Shown: one piece after another, positions 1-10,401 of the stretch | Position numbering within the stretch: position 1 is the first letter of the stretch | How the letters are laid out: each line of letters begins with the position of its first letter | Assembly (NCBI GenBank): GCA_947167515.1 | Contig: CAMVIM010000007.1 | Span: forward strand, 62,001-126,000 | Reading direction: 5' to 3' | Source: an uncultured Prevotellaceae bacterium | GTDB taxonomy: Bacteria > Bacteroidota > Bacteroidia > Bacteroidales > Bacteroidaceae | DNA length: 64,000 nt | Made by a program: the position numbers and the translations under genes | The notes under the pieces: model-generated | Told to the model about the DNA's origin: nothing | The model's database searches: none | The model's input: the letters and a program-made list of their open reading frames with translations, nothing else

Positions 1-3000
1 GGCGCCGTGTGGGACGACCGTGCCAAGATGGTGCTGCGCGTCATCTCGAAGAACCGCAGGGGTGCCATCGTGGACAGCCTCGTCTATACCATCGACGACG
101 AGACGGAGCGAGCACAACGCTACAAGGTGGTGAACCTCCCGCGCTCGTGCGTGTACTATAATATAGACATGTATGTGGAGCGCGGCACGTCACCCATCAA
201 CCAGTTGGAGGATGTGACAGAATACTTCTTCCCCATCCGCAACGCCAATGATTGGAACACTTTCCGTCAGAAGGTGACAGACGCCAAGGGGCAGCCTGTG
301 AACGCCCGCCTCTATGCCGACATCAGCACCGGCAACAGTGCGGGCGATACTAACAGCCCGTTCTGCGGTGTGTTCGATGGTAACGGACACACGCTGACCG
401 TCAGCATCGTGCACAATACCGAACAACAGGCGCCTTTCCGCCATGTAGGCAATGCTACTATCAAGAACCTGCGCACGGCAGGAACCGTCAATACCAGCGC
501 AAGATATGCAGCAGGTCTCATCGGCTGTACCATGGAAGGGGCCACAGTCAGCATTGAGAACTGCCGCTCGTCAGTCACGCTCAATAGTTCTGTTAATGGC
601 GAGGGACTTCTCGCTGGCTTCATAGCACGCCAGAGCGGTTCCAATGTCGTCATCCGCAACTGTAAGTTCGACGGCAGTTTCGAAGGCGACCATGCCACCC
701 ACAACCGTGGCTTTGTAGCATGGGTTGCCCGTGGCAGTAGTCTGACCATCGACAACTGCGTTTTCGCCCCCGACCGTATTGCTACCCCCCTCGAAGGCTG
801 CCAGACGTGGGTTGGCTTGGACACTCAAGATGTCCAGTACTCGAACATCAACAGTTATGCCACCCGTGAGTATTCGTCATACATCGTTATCCGCAACGCT
901 GCAGACTGGCATCAGTTCGCCGTCATGGTGAATGAAGCCGCAAACCAGCACGGAGTGGATGCTATCCTCGATGCTGACATCTCCATCAGCGAGCCCGTGG
1001 GTGTAACTGAAGGCACTAGATACCGTGGCACCTTCAACGGCAATGGCCATACCATAACCTTCAATAAGTCGGGGGTCACGGAGAAGTACATGGCTCCCTT
1101 CCGTCACGTAGGCGATGCTACTATCAAGAACCTGCACACAGCGGGAACCATCTCGAGCAACGGGGCGTATGCTACCGGTCTCGTGGCTCAAGTCGTTAAT
1201 GGTGGCAATCTTACCATAGAGAACTGCCATTCGTCGATGACCATCAGCAACAGCGGAAGCGAAGATATGACCTGTGCCGGTTTCGTGGGACGCGTCAGTT
1301 CAAGTACCGTCACGATACGCAACAGTAAGTTCGACGGCAGTTTCGAGGGTGCCAACAGTTATGGCCACGGCGGTTTCGTAAGCTGGGTGGATGAGAACAG
1401 CTCTGCCACTATCGAGAATTGTCTTTTCAACCCTGACCACATCAGCACCAAGCATGACCAATGCGAAACCTGGGTCCGCAAGGATGCTAAAGGCTCAGTG
1501 ACGGTTACCAACAGTCATGCAACCAAAGACTTTGGTACGGAAATCGCAATCATCGACGGTAAAACCTTCATGGTGCTGCGCAGCACTACGGACTGGATGA
1601 ACTTCAAGGAAGCCTTGAAGACCAACGACTACACCAACGCCATCATGGCCGACGACTTTACGGTTACAGATTGTGTGGCCTGGAATGGCGAGGGTAACTT
1701 CCATGGCATTTTCGACGGCAATGGCCATACGCTGAATATGAATATCAATGAGGCAGGTGCCGATATTTCACCTTTTGGTCTGTTCAAATATGCTCATGGC
1801 TGTACTATCAAGAACTTGCACGTCACCGGCAAGATCAAGGGCGGTGACCATGTGGCAGGTCTCGTTGGTGAAGCGGGTGAAGTGAACGGCAAGTGGACTG
1901 ACATCTTTAATTGCCGTGTATCGGCCAGTATAGAGAGTTCCGGTTGGATTGCAGGTGGCTTCATCGGTCGCGGCACCAATGCAAACATTCAAAACAGCCT
2001 GTTCGACGGCTCCATTTGGTGTCAAAGAGCACAGGTTGATGATAATCAGAACTGGGCTGGTGCATTCCATGGTTTCAGAGATGGCGCAGAAGGTACCGTT
2101 TTCAATGCAATAGTACAAAACTGTCTGGAGAAAGCAACTTGGTACAACATTCTTCTCCAACACCTGAACTCGAAACCATGGACTTATTGGGGTAATGGCG
2201 AGAATTCTGATTCCAAAAACAACTGGAGTTATACTGGTGTAAGTGGAGCCTCCAAGGTTACCGGCGAGTCTGTAGGAACGATGGCAAACTATCTGGGCAA
2301 CAGCAATTGGGAGGTGGTTGGCGGAAATGTCGTTCCGAAAATGTTTAAGACCACGATACCCGCTAATCCTTGGTCAACCATGTCTGCAAGCGAGATGGTT
2401 ACAGCCTTGGGCGACAACTGGACGGTATCCGACGGCAAGGCGATTCCCATTATGCCTACACTCACGATTGCAACAGTAGCCAACGAGGAAAGTTTCTTGA
2501 GCGATCTCGGCAATGGCTGGACGGTGGAAAACGGTGTTCTCTTTCCTTATATCAAGTCGATAGATCCCACCTACGCCACCATCAACGACCCGAACCTGAA
2601 AGGCCTGTTCTACTACAAGAACACGGGTAAGATAGAGCCTGAACTGCTGACGCAGACGCGCCAGAGCAGCGTGCTGCTGTCGTGGAGCACCGACCGCAAC
2701 CCCATCGACTACTTCCGCGTGCTGCGCCGCATGAAGGGGCAGGGCGAAGACCAGTGGACGGAAGTGGCCTGGGGCCTGACCGACCTGAGCTACGAGGACA
2801 CGAGCGTGTCGCCGCTGCTTACGTATGAATATAAGGTGCAGGCCGTGAACGACTGCGAGGGTCGCGACTCTACCGAGACCAAAGTGGTGGTGGGCGAGTG
2901 TAAGCACACCGGCCGCGTGGAGGGCTACGTGCGCTTCAACGACGGCACCGGTGCCCCCGGCATCTGGGTGGCTATCAGCTATGACGGCAACGAGGTGACC

Positions 3001-6000
3001 CGCGTGAAGACCGACGAGAGCGGCTACTTTGAGCAAGACGAACTGTCGTACCAAGGCCAGACGGCGGCGCACTACTCTGTAGGCCCCGTGGCCGGGAGTG
3101 GCGTCAACATCCAGCCCGTGCCGGTGACCTTCGATGCTACCAGCAACAACAAGACGCTGCGCGAGTTCACCATCGAGAACGGCCGCCGCTTCTCGGGCTA
3201 TGTAATGTACGACGGTACAAGCATCCCCGTGAAAGGTGTCAACTTCCTGGTGGACGGCAATAAGATACACAACGCCAAGGGCGAATTCGTGGAGACCGAC
3301 TACGACGGTTCGTTCTCGTTCCGCCTACTGGAGGGCGACCACACCATCCAGGCCGTGATGGACAAGCACGTCTTCACCAACGACGGCTGGTATAAGAACA
3401 GCGACAAGCAGAACATCACTGCCGACATTGCCGGCATCTATTTCTACGATGCCACGAAGGTAACGCTGACGGGCCGCGTGGTCGGCGGTGACGACCAGGG
3501 CCAGAAGCCCCTGATGAACAACCTGTCGAAGAACAACCTGGGCGACTCCATACAGATGGTGCTCACCCTGGAAGGCGACAACACGTCATGGCTCGTCTAT
3601 GACAACCTGAACCCCAGCCGCACGCAGCGCGAGGAGGTGGTGCGCCATCCGCGTAATGGAGACAAGCACTACACCTCGGTGCTGACTCAGCGCAAACGCA
3701 TGGTGGTGACGCCCGACCTGACGACTGGCGAGTACACGCTGACGCTACCGCCAGTGCGCTGGAAGGTGCAGCAGGTATATTGTAAGGGTTACCCCACCCT
3801 GTTCCAGGAGGGACAGGTGAGCGAAGTCATCGACCTGACCAACGCACTGGACACGCTACACGTTACCTACGACGGGACGTATTACGATGCTGAAGAGAAC
3901 TGCTTGGAGAACCCCACAGCCACGTATCAAGCCGTCTATAATCGCATCTACCACAGTCCCGTGGAGGTGACCTACCGGCAGTTAGGCTATGACACGTTCG
4001 ACTACTTCGGCGACAAGAATTACATGGCCACCGAACTGACGGGCAAGACCACCGAGGTGCCACTGGTTTATGGTGTGAAGAAGCCCAACTGGCCTGCCAC
4101 CCGCAGCGACTCCATACAGGCTATCTATACCTTCGGTCACCCTGTGTTCAGCGTGGAGCGTAAATACAACATCCTGCTGCAGGTTGCCGAGCGCTACCAA
4201 TACAACAACGACCCAGCCAGCGGTGCGCCCGATCTGGTGCCCCTTGGAGGCGGCAAAGCCCGTATGCAGAACGGTATGAAGGCATTTGCAATAGAGTCGC
4301 TCACGGAGGAACCTGTCAAGATAGACAGTCTGGGCCGTGCCCTGTTCACCCTGAAGGCCGACCAGACTACCACGATGCTCACAGGCAAGAACGCGCTGAA
4401 GACGGTGACCTTCACCGTGGAGCGTGACGGCACCTTCATTGAGGCCGAGCCGCTGCAGGGCTACGTGCTCAATATGTACCCCATAGGATCGGCGAAGAGC
4501 ATCCTGACGGAAGGACAGCCCCTGCTGTTCGACATCCTGCGCGACCCACCGGGTGCCTACAGTTCGAACACGCTGGCCAAGGGTGCCACGCTCAACAACA
4601 CATACATGATGAACTTGACGCTAATGGCCGGTATTAACATGACCTATAAGTCGGGTGAAGATCTGCAGATCCTGTCGGGCCAGATGATTGGCACGAATGC
4701 CGCGGGGGCTATTACGGGTACTGTCGTCGGCCCCCTCAGCACCGGAAAGTTTGAGGAAGGCACCGTGGACCAGTTGATGTACAACGCACAGGGAAGCAAA
4801 GCCTTCTCGCACACCATGGTCCTTGGTCACAACGTCAGCACCAGCGGCGACCCGTCGATGGTGGGTGCCGACGCCGACGTCTATATCGGCACGGTGCAGA
4901 ACGTGGTGGTGACACCCATGTCCACCATCCGCGCCGTGACCAACGATATGCTTCAGGAGATGATTGCCCGTATAGGCAAGGACAACATCGTCGCGCTGAC
5001 CAAAGAGAAAATGGAGTCGGACATCAGCAAGCGCATCAACTATGGCACGGTGGTGGTGATAGCCTCTGGCCTGAACGCCGATGGCGACACCATCCACCTC
5101 ATCCGCGACGTGTCCTTAGGCTACGGCCCAGAGGTGCAATCGCAGTTCTTCTACTCGCAGAAGCAGATCCTCACGCAGATCATCCCCGACAAGGCGAAGG
5201 AGATAGCCGACATGATGTACTTTGGCACCAAGGCCAAGGCCCAGGAGATAGCTGACAACACCGGCCGGCCTGTTTACCTGTCGCTGCGCCAGCCCACCGA
5301 CTCGGCGTTCGCCGTGGTGAACAGACCGATAGACGGACATGCCTACAACACAGACATCGACATGCCCCAGAAGGGCATCAACTACCTCGTGGTGCTGCCA
5401 ACGGGCAAGAAGGAGAGCGACTTCAGCGACGAGGTGATAGAGAAGTACCAGATTATCAAGGCCTGGCTGGAGATGATTGCCCAGAACGAGGGTGAGAAAC
5501 TCACCGCCCACGACCTGGTAGCCAACTACGACGTGGCTGGCACACAGGGCGTGAATTACAGCGAGACCTTCGACAACAACTACTCTACCACCTGGATGAA
5601 CTACTTCCCCATCGCTACGGAGGTGGACTACTTCAACTCCGGCTCCAAGTCGTTGAACCAACTCACTTCGGGGATTACGCTGGGCGTTACGATTGCTACC
5701 AGCATCGCACTTTCCATGCAGGAGATGAAGACATGGACAGACCCGACGGTAGCCGTAACCCAAGAAAACGGGACGAACCAGAGTGTCTCTTTCTCTGGCC
5801 ATCTACTTCAATGGAAAATCCTGCCTGTGATTGTATGTTCCACGGTGGGTACCGATGCTGAAACGCGGGTATACAACCGCACGGAGAGTTTCACCATTGC
5901 CACCGACCCTGCAAGCCACCTGAACGTTGACGTCTATCGCGTGAATACGACGGTAAACGAGAAAGAGGAGTTCGTGAACGCCAAGGACATCTTCACAAAC

Positions 6001-9000
6001 TACAACTTCAACGCCCTGAACGACAACATGGAGTACTACATGGGCAAGACGCTCAAAAAACAGGACATCATGAGACCGCGCAGTTTCGTGTTCCGCACCC
6101 GTGGCGGCTCCACCCAAAACCCGTGGGAGGACGAGCGCGTAACGAAGGTTTACGACCCAGGCAAGGTGCTCGACGCACGCACGCTGAAGATTGTCAACCC
6201 GAAGATTCGCCTCGACAAGCAGAGCGTGAGCGGTGTATCTGTCGACGATGCAGCAAAGTTCACGGTGTTTGTTTCGAATGAGAGCGAAAAACCCGAAGCC
6301 ACCGACGGATTGACCGCCCTGCAGGTGTTTGCCATAGACATGATGAACCCGCTGGGTGCCAAAATCAGCATCAACGGACAGCCGCTGACCACAGGCGGAA
6401 TGACCGTGACATGCCTTCCCGGCAAAGAGACTGCTCTGCAGATGGAGGTGCGCGCCGGACAGGGCTTCGACTATGAGAAGTTGACCCTCGGTGTAATGTC
6501 GCCCACCGACGCTGCGCATGCCTACGCCCTGACGACGTTCGACGTCCACTTCCTGCACAAGGCAGGCGGTGTGAACATCACCGTGCCGGGCGACAAGTGG
6601 GTGCTGAACACCAACGCCCAGCAGGACTCGAAGCGCGGCTGGTACTTGCCGGTGACCATCGACGGCTTCGACCGCCATCAGCACAACTTCGACCACATCG
6701 AATTCCAGTACAAGGAGTCGCAGCGAGGCGACGACGCGTGGACAAACCTCTGCTCGTTCTATGCAAAAGACTCACTCATGGCACAGGCCAACGGTGTGCG
6801 TGAGTTGATAAAGCCCAACGCCAACATCACTACTGAGTTCTACGGCGAAGGCTGGACCATGGAGCGTGCCTACGACCTGAGAGCCGTGCTCTTCTGCCGC
6901 GACGGCAATGACTTCCTGACCACCTCGTCGAAGGTCATCAGCGGCATCAAGGACACGCGTCGCCCGCAACTGTTCGGCACGCCCGAACCAAAGGGCGGTT
7001 TGCTCTACCTAAACGATGACATCGTGTTCAACTTCTCTGAAGACATTGAATATAACTATCTGAGCGCCATCACCAACTTTGAGGTGAAGGGCGAGACGAA
7101 CAACGACAACGTGACGGAGACCGTCAGCGTGCAGTTCAACGGCACGACGGCCAGCGTGGAAAGCGAGGCTAAGCGCAACTTCAGCGGCAAGGATCTGACC
7201 ATCGACTTGATGGTGAAACCCGCCGAGACTGGTCGCGACATGCCGCTCTTTTCGCACGGCTCGAACGGCCAGAAACTGCAACTGTGGCTGACCAAGGACT
7301 TCCGGCTGAAGGCCGTGGTGAACGACCAGACGCTGACGGCCAGCACGGAGATGCCAAAGAACATCTTCCAGCAAGTGGCTCTGGTGCTGAACCAGACGGA
7401 CAGCCTGGTGACACTCTACCACGGCGGTCTGTCAGTGGGCAGCCTGAAACTCTCGTCGCTCTACACGGGCACAGGTGCGCTTATCTTCGGCCGCACCAAC
7501 GAGCAGAACCGCACGGAGAGCACGTTCTATGAGGGCCGCATGATGGAGGCCCGCCTGTGGTACAACGCCATGGACGGCACACTCATCGGCTCGACCTATG
7601 GTGGGCACCGTCTGACGGGTACCGAGAAGGACTTGGTGGACTACTACCCAATGAACGAGGGGTCGGGCGACTATATCATCGACCACACGCAGGGTGCCAA
7701 CGCCAAGTTGATAGATGCCGCATGGGTCACCCCACAGGGCGTGTCGCTGCATGTGGAGAAGGCCGACAAGGGCGTGCTGCTCGACAAGAACGCCATGAAC
7801 CGCACCAGCGAGCAGGACTACACGCTGATGTTCTGGTTCAAGACCGACGCTGAGGGTCGCGGCACGCTGCTCTCCAACGGTCGCGGTCAGAAAGAGGACA
7901 ACGGTGCTGAGAACCAGTTCCATATCGGATTCGAGGACGACAAACTGATGTACCGTTCGAACGGCTTTGCAGCCGAGGTACCAGGCAACTGGAGCGACAG
8001 CAAGTGGCACAACTTCGCCATGACGGTGAACCGTGGCCGCAACGTGGCCAACATCTACATGGACAAGGAACAGGTGGCGACCTTCGAGGCCGACTCTCTG
8101 GGTGGCATCAGCGGCGGATATCCGCTCATCGGTGCAAGCCGCTACGACATCGTCAACGAAAAGGACACCCTGCTGAAACAGGACGGACTGACCCCGCTGA
8201 AGGGTAACGTGGACGAACTGATGTTCTTCGCTCAGGCACTGCCGCAGCAGCTCATCAGCACCTACGCCTCGAAGAGTCCCAACGGCGACGAGGCCGGACT
8301 GCAGACCTACCTGAGCTTCGACCGCCAAGAGCGCCAGAAGGACAACAGCATCGAGCTGGTGCCCTACGCCTTCAGCAAGAAACTCTATCTGGACGACCAG
8401 GGCAAGCCCCGCTACCGACTCAACCCGGAGACGAAACTGCCCACCGACACACTGGTGCGCGACTACCTGTTCGTGGACGACGAGGAGGTCATCCTGACAC
8501 ACATGGACAAGACAGAGGCTGCTCCCGTGGTGCCCTACGAGGAAGTGACGAACCTGAAGTTCTCGTTCATAGGGCGTGGCAACCAAGTGCTGGTGGAACT
8601 CGACGAGCCTAAGGCCAAATTGAACCACCGCAACATCTACGTGACGCTGCGCGACATTGAGGATCTAAACGGCAACACGATGGCTTCGCCGAAGACGGCC
8701 TGCTACTACGTGACGAACAGCAGCCTGCAGTGGATGGCGAACCGCCTGGACAACACCATCAAGTATGGCAGCGAAGAGAGTTGTGAACTGCCATTCTTCA
8801 ACTATGGTGCACAGAGCCACACCTACACCATCGAGAACTGCCCGCGTTGGCTCACGCTCGACAAGTATAGCGACGTGGTGGCACCACAGACGCTGGACTA
8901 TGTCAATGCAACGGTGAGCAAGGACCTGAACATCGGCACGTACAACGAGATTCTGTATCTGACCGACGAGGAGGGCATCACCGAGCCGTTCTACCTCAAC

Positions 9001-10374
9001 CTGACCATCGAAGGCGACCAGCCTGAGTGGGCACAGGACATCGACAACGACTTGCTGCAGAACTCGATGAGCATCAGCGGACAGGTGTATCTCTACAACG
9101 AATTGGACACCGACACTCGCGACATCGTGGGCGTGTTCGACAACAAGAACCAGTGCCACGGCTACGCTAACATCAGCCACGACACGCAGAGCGGCGAGAC
9201 AGTCCTCTACCTGACCATCTATGACAACCAGGCCAGCGGACGCGAACTGAACTTCCGTCTGTGGCAGTATAGCACTGGACGCGAAATCGTGCTGACCACC
9301 ACACCGGCCATCACGTTTGCGAAGGATGCCATGCTGGGGGTTGACAAGCCCGTGCGCTTCAACGGCGGCGAGGCCTTCGTACAGTACTTCAACCTGAAGA
9401 GGGGCTGGAACTGGGTATCGTTCAATGTGAACAGCAATGATGCCGACATGGAGACGCTACTGACAAGCATGCCTTGGCAGAAGGGCGACATGCTGACCGA
9501 ACTGGGCGGTGGCCTGACACTGGACTATGACGGCAGCCAATGGACGGCAAGCGACAAACCGCAGGAGATGCCTATCTCGGCCAAAAAGGCATACGCCATC
9601 AGGGTACAGCAGGAATGCGCTATCCCCATCAAGGGTACCGTCATCAAAGAAAAGGATGACCGCACCATCACGCTGAAGCAAGGATGGAACGGCATTGGCT
9701 ACACACCGATGACGAACCTGACTGTAGAAACGGCACTGAGCGACTACTATGACCAGGCAGAGCCAGGAGACGTGATTAAGAGTCACACGGAGTTTGCCTA
9801 CTTCACCAAGACTAGCAACACTGGACGCTGGCGCGGCAGTCTGCAGTACATGAAGCCCGGCGAGGGTTACATGATGCTTCGTAAGAATGCCACAGAAGCC
9901 TCTTTCGCCTATCCGTACTACGATATGAATAGCAACTTCCGTGAGGATTGGACGACAAGCACCAACCGCGCAGCCGCCAAGTCGCGCAGCACGATGAACG
10001 TCAGTGCCGTAGTAGAAGGCTTCGATGTTGAAGATGGCGACCGCCTGATAGCTTACGTCAACGGTGAGGCGATGGGCGAGCAGATGCTTACGACGGACTC
10101 CGAACCTGCCTACCTGAGCATTGCGGGCGACAAGCAGCAACCTATCTGGTTCGCTATCGAGCGTGAAGGCGAGATCGTTGCCTCTACCGCTGAGATTATG
10201 ACCTTCAAGGCAAACGATGTCATCGGCAGTCCTGACGAGCCGACAGCCATCAACTTCGTCAAGTCTGAGCACGAAGATGGCAAGTGGTACACCCTCGGTG
10301 GTCTGCAACTACAGAAGAAGCCGACACAAAAGGGCATCTACATCTTCAACGGTCGCAAGATTCTGGTGAAATAA
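1..10374 (+). CDS. Giant multidomain secreted surface protein, 5' end outside the window
   Basis: The frame is open from base 1 (Gly-Ala precede the GTG used by the ORF track), so the true start and any signal peptide lie upstream; at least 3457 residues are visible. In order, in ORF-track numbering: three tandem blocks of about 220 residues, each with an F(D/N)GNGHT motif followed by IKNL and a series of turns like GLUG or beta-helix adhesin repeats (about 80-750); a fibronectin III-like domain (880-955); carboxypeptidase-regulatory-like beta-sandwiches (970-1160); a long middle region I cannot assign; an Ig-like stretch before two LamG/concanavalin-like domains (2380-2520 and 2580-2750); two W-rich segments (RGWNWVSF, QGWNGIGY); and a tail, WYTLGGLQLQ...KGIYIFNG. 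In Bacteroidales such tails are taken as export or sorting signals. The next gene, 27 bp downstream, is a lipoprotein with related motifs, suggesting a shared surface role. A cell-surface adhesin or structural protein is inferred; no enzymatic motif was found. Confidence 0.8.
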   Translation, partial: GAVWDDRAKMVLRVISKNRRGAIVDSLVYTIDDETERAQRYKVVNLPRSCVYYNIDMYVERGTSPINQLEDVTEYFFPIRNANDWNTFRQKVTDAKGQPVNARLYADISTGNSAGDTNSPFCGVFDGNGHTLTVSIVHNTEQQAPFRHVGNATIKNLRTAGTVNTSARYAAGLIGCTMEGATVSIENCRSSVTLNSSVNGEGLLAGFIARQSGSNVVIRNCKFDGSFEGDHATHNRGFVAWVARGSSLTIDNCVFAPDRIATPLEGCQTWVGLDTQDVQYSNINSYATREYSSYIVIRNAADWHQFAVMVNEAANQHGVDAILDADISISEPVGVTEGTRYRGTFNGNGHTITFNKSGVTEKYMAPFRHVGDATIKNLHTAGTISSNGAYATGLVAQVVNGGNLTIENCHSSMTISNSGSEDMTCAGFVGRVSSSTVTIRNSKFDGSFEGANSYGHGGFVSWVDENSSATIENCLFNPDHISTKHDQCETWVRKDAKGSVTVTNSHATKDFGTEIAIIDGKTFMVLRSTTDWMNFKEALKTNDYTNAIMADDFTVTDCVAWNGEGNFHGIFDGNGHTLNMNINEAGADISPFGLFKYAHGCTIKNLHVTGKIKGGDHVAGLVGEAGEVNGKWTDIFNCRVSASIESSGWIAGGFIGRGTNANIQNSLFDGSIWCQRAQVDDNQNWAGAFHGFRDGAEGTVFNAIVQNCLEKATWYNILLQHLNSKPWTYWGNGENSDSKNNWSYTGVSGASKVTGESVGTMANYLGNSNWEVVGGNVVPKMFKTTIPANPWSTMSASEMVTALGDNWTVSDGKAIPIMPTLTIATVANEESFLSDLGNGWTVENGVLFPYIKSIDPTYATINDPNLKGLFYYKNTGKIEPELLTQTRQSSVLLSWSTDRNPIDYFRVLRRMKGQGEDQWTEVAWGLTDLSYEDTSVSPLLTYEYKVQAVNDCEGRDSTETKVVVGECKHTGRVEGYVRFNDGTGAPGIWVAISYDGNEVTRVKTDESGYFEQDELSYQGQTAAHYSVGPVAGSGVNIQPVPVTFDATSNNKTLREFTIENGRRFSGYVMYDGTSIPVKGVNFLVDGNKIHNAKGEFVETDYDGSFSFRLLEGDHTIQAVMDKHVFTNDGWYKNSDKQNITADIAGIYFYDATKVTLTGRVVGGDDQGQKPLMNNLSKNNLGDSIQMVLTLEGDNTSWLVYDNLNPSRTQREEVVRHPRNGDKHYTSVLTQRKRMVVTPDLTTGEYTLTLPPVRWKVQQVYCKGYPTLFQEGQVSEVIDLTNALDTLHVTYDGTYYDAEENCLENPTATYQAVYNRIYHSPVEVTYRQLGYDTFDYFGDKNYMATELTGKTTEVPLVYGVKKPNWPATRSDSIQAIYTFGHPVFSVERKYNILLQVAERYQYNNDPASGAPDLVPLGGGKARMQNGMKAFAIESLTEEPVKIDSLGRALFTLKADQTTTMLTGKNALKTVTFTVERDGTFIEAEPLQGYVLNMYPIGSAKSILTEGQPLLFDILRDPPGAYSSNTLAKGATLNNTYMMNLTLMAGINMTYKSGEDLQILSGQMIGTNAAGAITGTVVGPLSTGKFEEGTVDQLMYNAQGSKAFSHTMVLGHNVSTSGDPSMVGADADVYIGTVQNVVVTPMSTIRAVTNDMLQEMIARIGKDNIVALTKEKMESDISKRINYGTVVVIASGLNADGDTIHLIRDVSLGYGPEVQSQFFYSQKQILTQIIPDKAKEIADMMYFGTKAKAQEIADNTGRPVYLSLRQPTDSAFAVVNRPIDGHAYNTDIDMPQKGINYLVVLPTGKKESDFSDEVIEKYQIIKAWLEMIAQNEGEKLTAHDLVANYDVAGTQGVNYSETFDNNYSTTWMNYFPIATEVDYFNSGSKSLNQLTSGITLGVTIATSIALSMQEMKTWTDPTVAVTQENGTNQSVSFSGHLLQWKILPVIVCSTVGTDAETRVYNRTESFTIATDPASHLNVDVYRVNTTVNEKEEFVNAKDIFTNYNFNALNDNMEYYMGKTLKKQDIMRPRSFVFRTRGGSTQNPWEDERVTKVYDPGKVLDARTLKIVNPKIRLDKQSVSGVSVDDAAKFTVFVSNESEKPEATDGLTALQVFAIDMMNPLGAKISINGQPLTTGGMTVTCLPGKETALQMEVRAGQGFDYEKLTLGVMSPTDAAHAYALTTFDVHFLHKAGGVNITVPGDKWVLNTNAQQDSKRGWYLPVTIDGFDRHQHNFDHIEFQYKESQRGDDAWTNLCSFYAKDSLMAQANGVRELIKPNANITTEFYGEGWTMERAYDLRAVLFCRDGNDFLTTSSKVISGIKDTRRPQLFGTPEPKGGLLYLNDDIVFNFSEDIEYNYLSAITNFEVKGETNNDNVTETVSVQFNGTTASVESEAKRNFSGKDLTIDLMVKPAETGRDMPLFSHGSNGQKLQLWLTKDFRLKAVVNDQTLTASTEMPKNIFQQVALVLNQTDSLVTLYHGGLSVGSLKLSSLYTGTGALIFGRTNEQNRTESTFYEGRMMEARLWYNAMDGTLIGSTYGGHRLTGTEKDLVDYYPMNEGSGDYIIDHTQGANAKLIDAAWVTPQGVSLHVEKADKGVLLDKNAMNRTSEQDYTLMFWFKTDAEGRGTLLSNGRGQKEDNGAENQFHIGFEDDKLMYRSNGFAAEVPGNWSDSKWHNFAMTVNRGRNVANIYMDKEQVATFEADSLGGISGGYPLIGASRYDIVNEKDTLLKQDGLTPLKGNVDELMFFAQALPQQLISTYASKSPNGDEAGLQTYLSFDRQERQKDNSIELVPYAFSKKLYLDDQGKPRYRLNPETKLPTDTLVRDYLFVDDEEVILTHMDKTEAAPVVPYEEVTNLKFSFIGRGNQVLVELDEPKAKLNHRNIYVTLRDIEDLNGNTMASPKTACYYVTNSSLQWMANRLDNTIKYGSEESCELPFFNYGAQSHTYTIENCPRWLTLDKYSDVVAPQTLDYVNATVSKDLNIGTYNEILYLTDEEGITEPFYLNLTIEGDQPEWAQDIDNDLLQNSMSISGQVYLYNELDTDTRDIVGVFDNKNQCHGYANISHDTQSGETVLYLTIYDNQASGRELNFRLWQYSTGREIVLTTTPAITFAKDAMLGVDKPVRFNGGEAFVQYFNLKRGWNWVSFNVNSNDADMETLLTSMPWQKGDMLTELGGGLTLDYDGSQWTASDKPQEMPISAKKAYAIRVQQECAIPIKGTVIKEKDDRTITLKQGWNGIGYTPMTNLTVETALSDYYDQAEPGDVIKSHTEFAYFTKTSNTGRWRGSLQYMKPGEGYMMLRKNATEASFAYPYYDMNSNFREDWTTSTNRAAAKSRSTMNVSAVVEGFDVEDGDRLIAYVNGEAMGEQMLTTDSEPAYLSIAGDKQQPIWFAIEREGEIVASTAEIMTFKANDVIGSPDEPTAINFVKSEHEDGKWYTLGGLQLQKKPTQKGIYIFNGRKILVK

Positions 10375-10401
10375 CTCATAACAACGTAATATCGAAGAAT
10401 T

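Noticed and set aside
7432-8628. 398-codon open frame on the minus strand (and similar ones at 2374-3270, 5116-5802, 5803-6696, 9457-10308)
   Set aside because: All lie antisense to the giant protein gene, have composition typical of shadow frames (His/Val/Gln-rich) and no recognisable domain.
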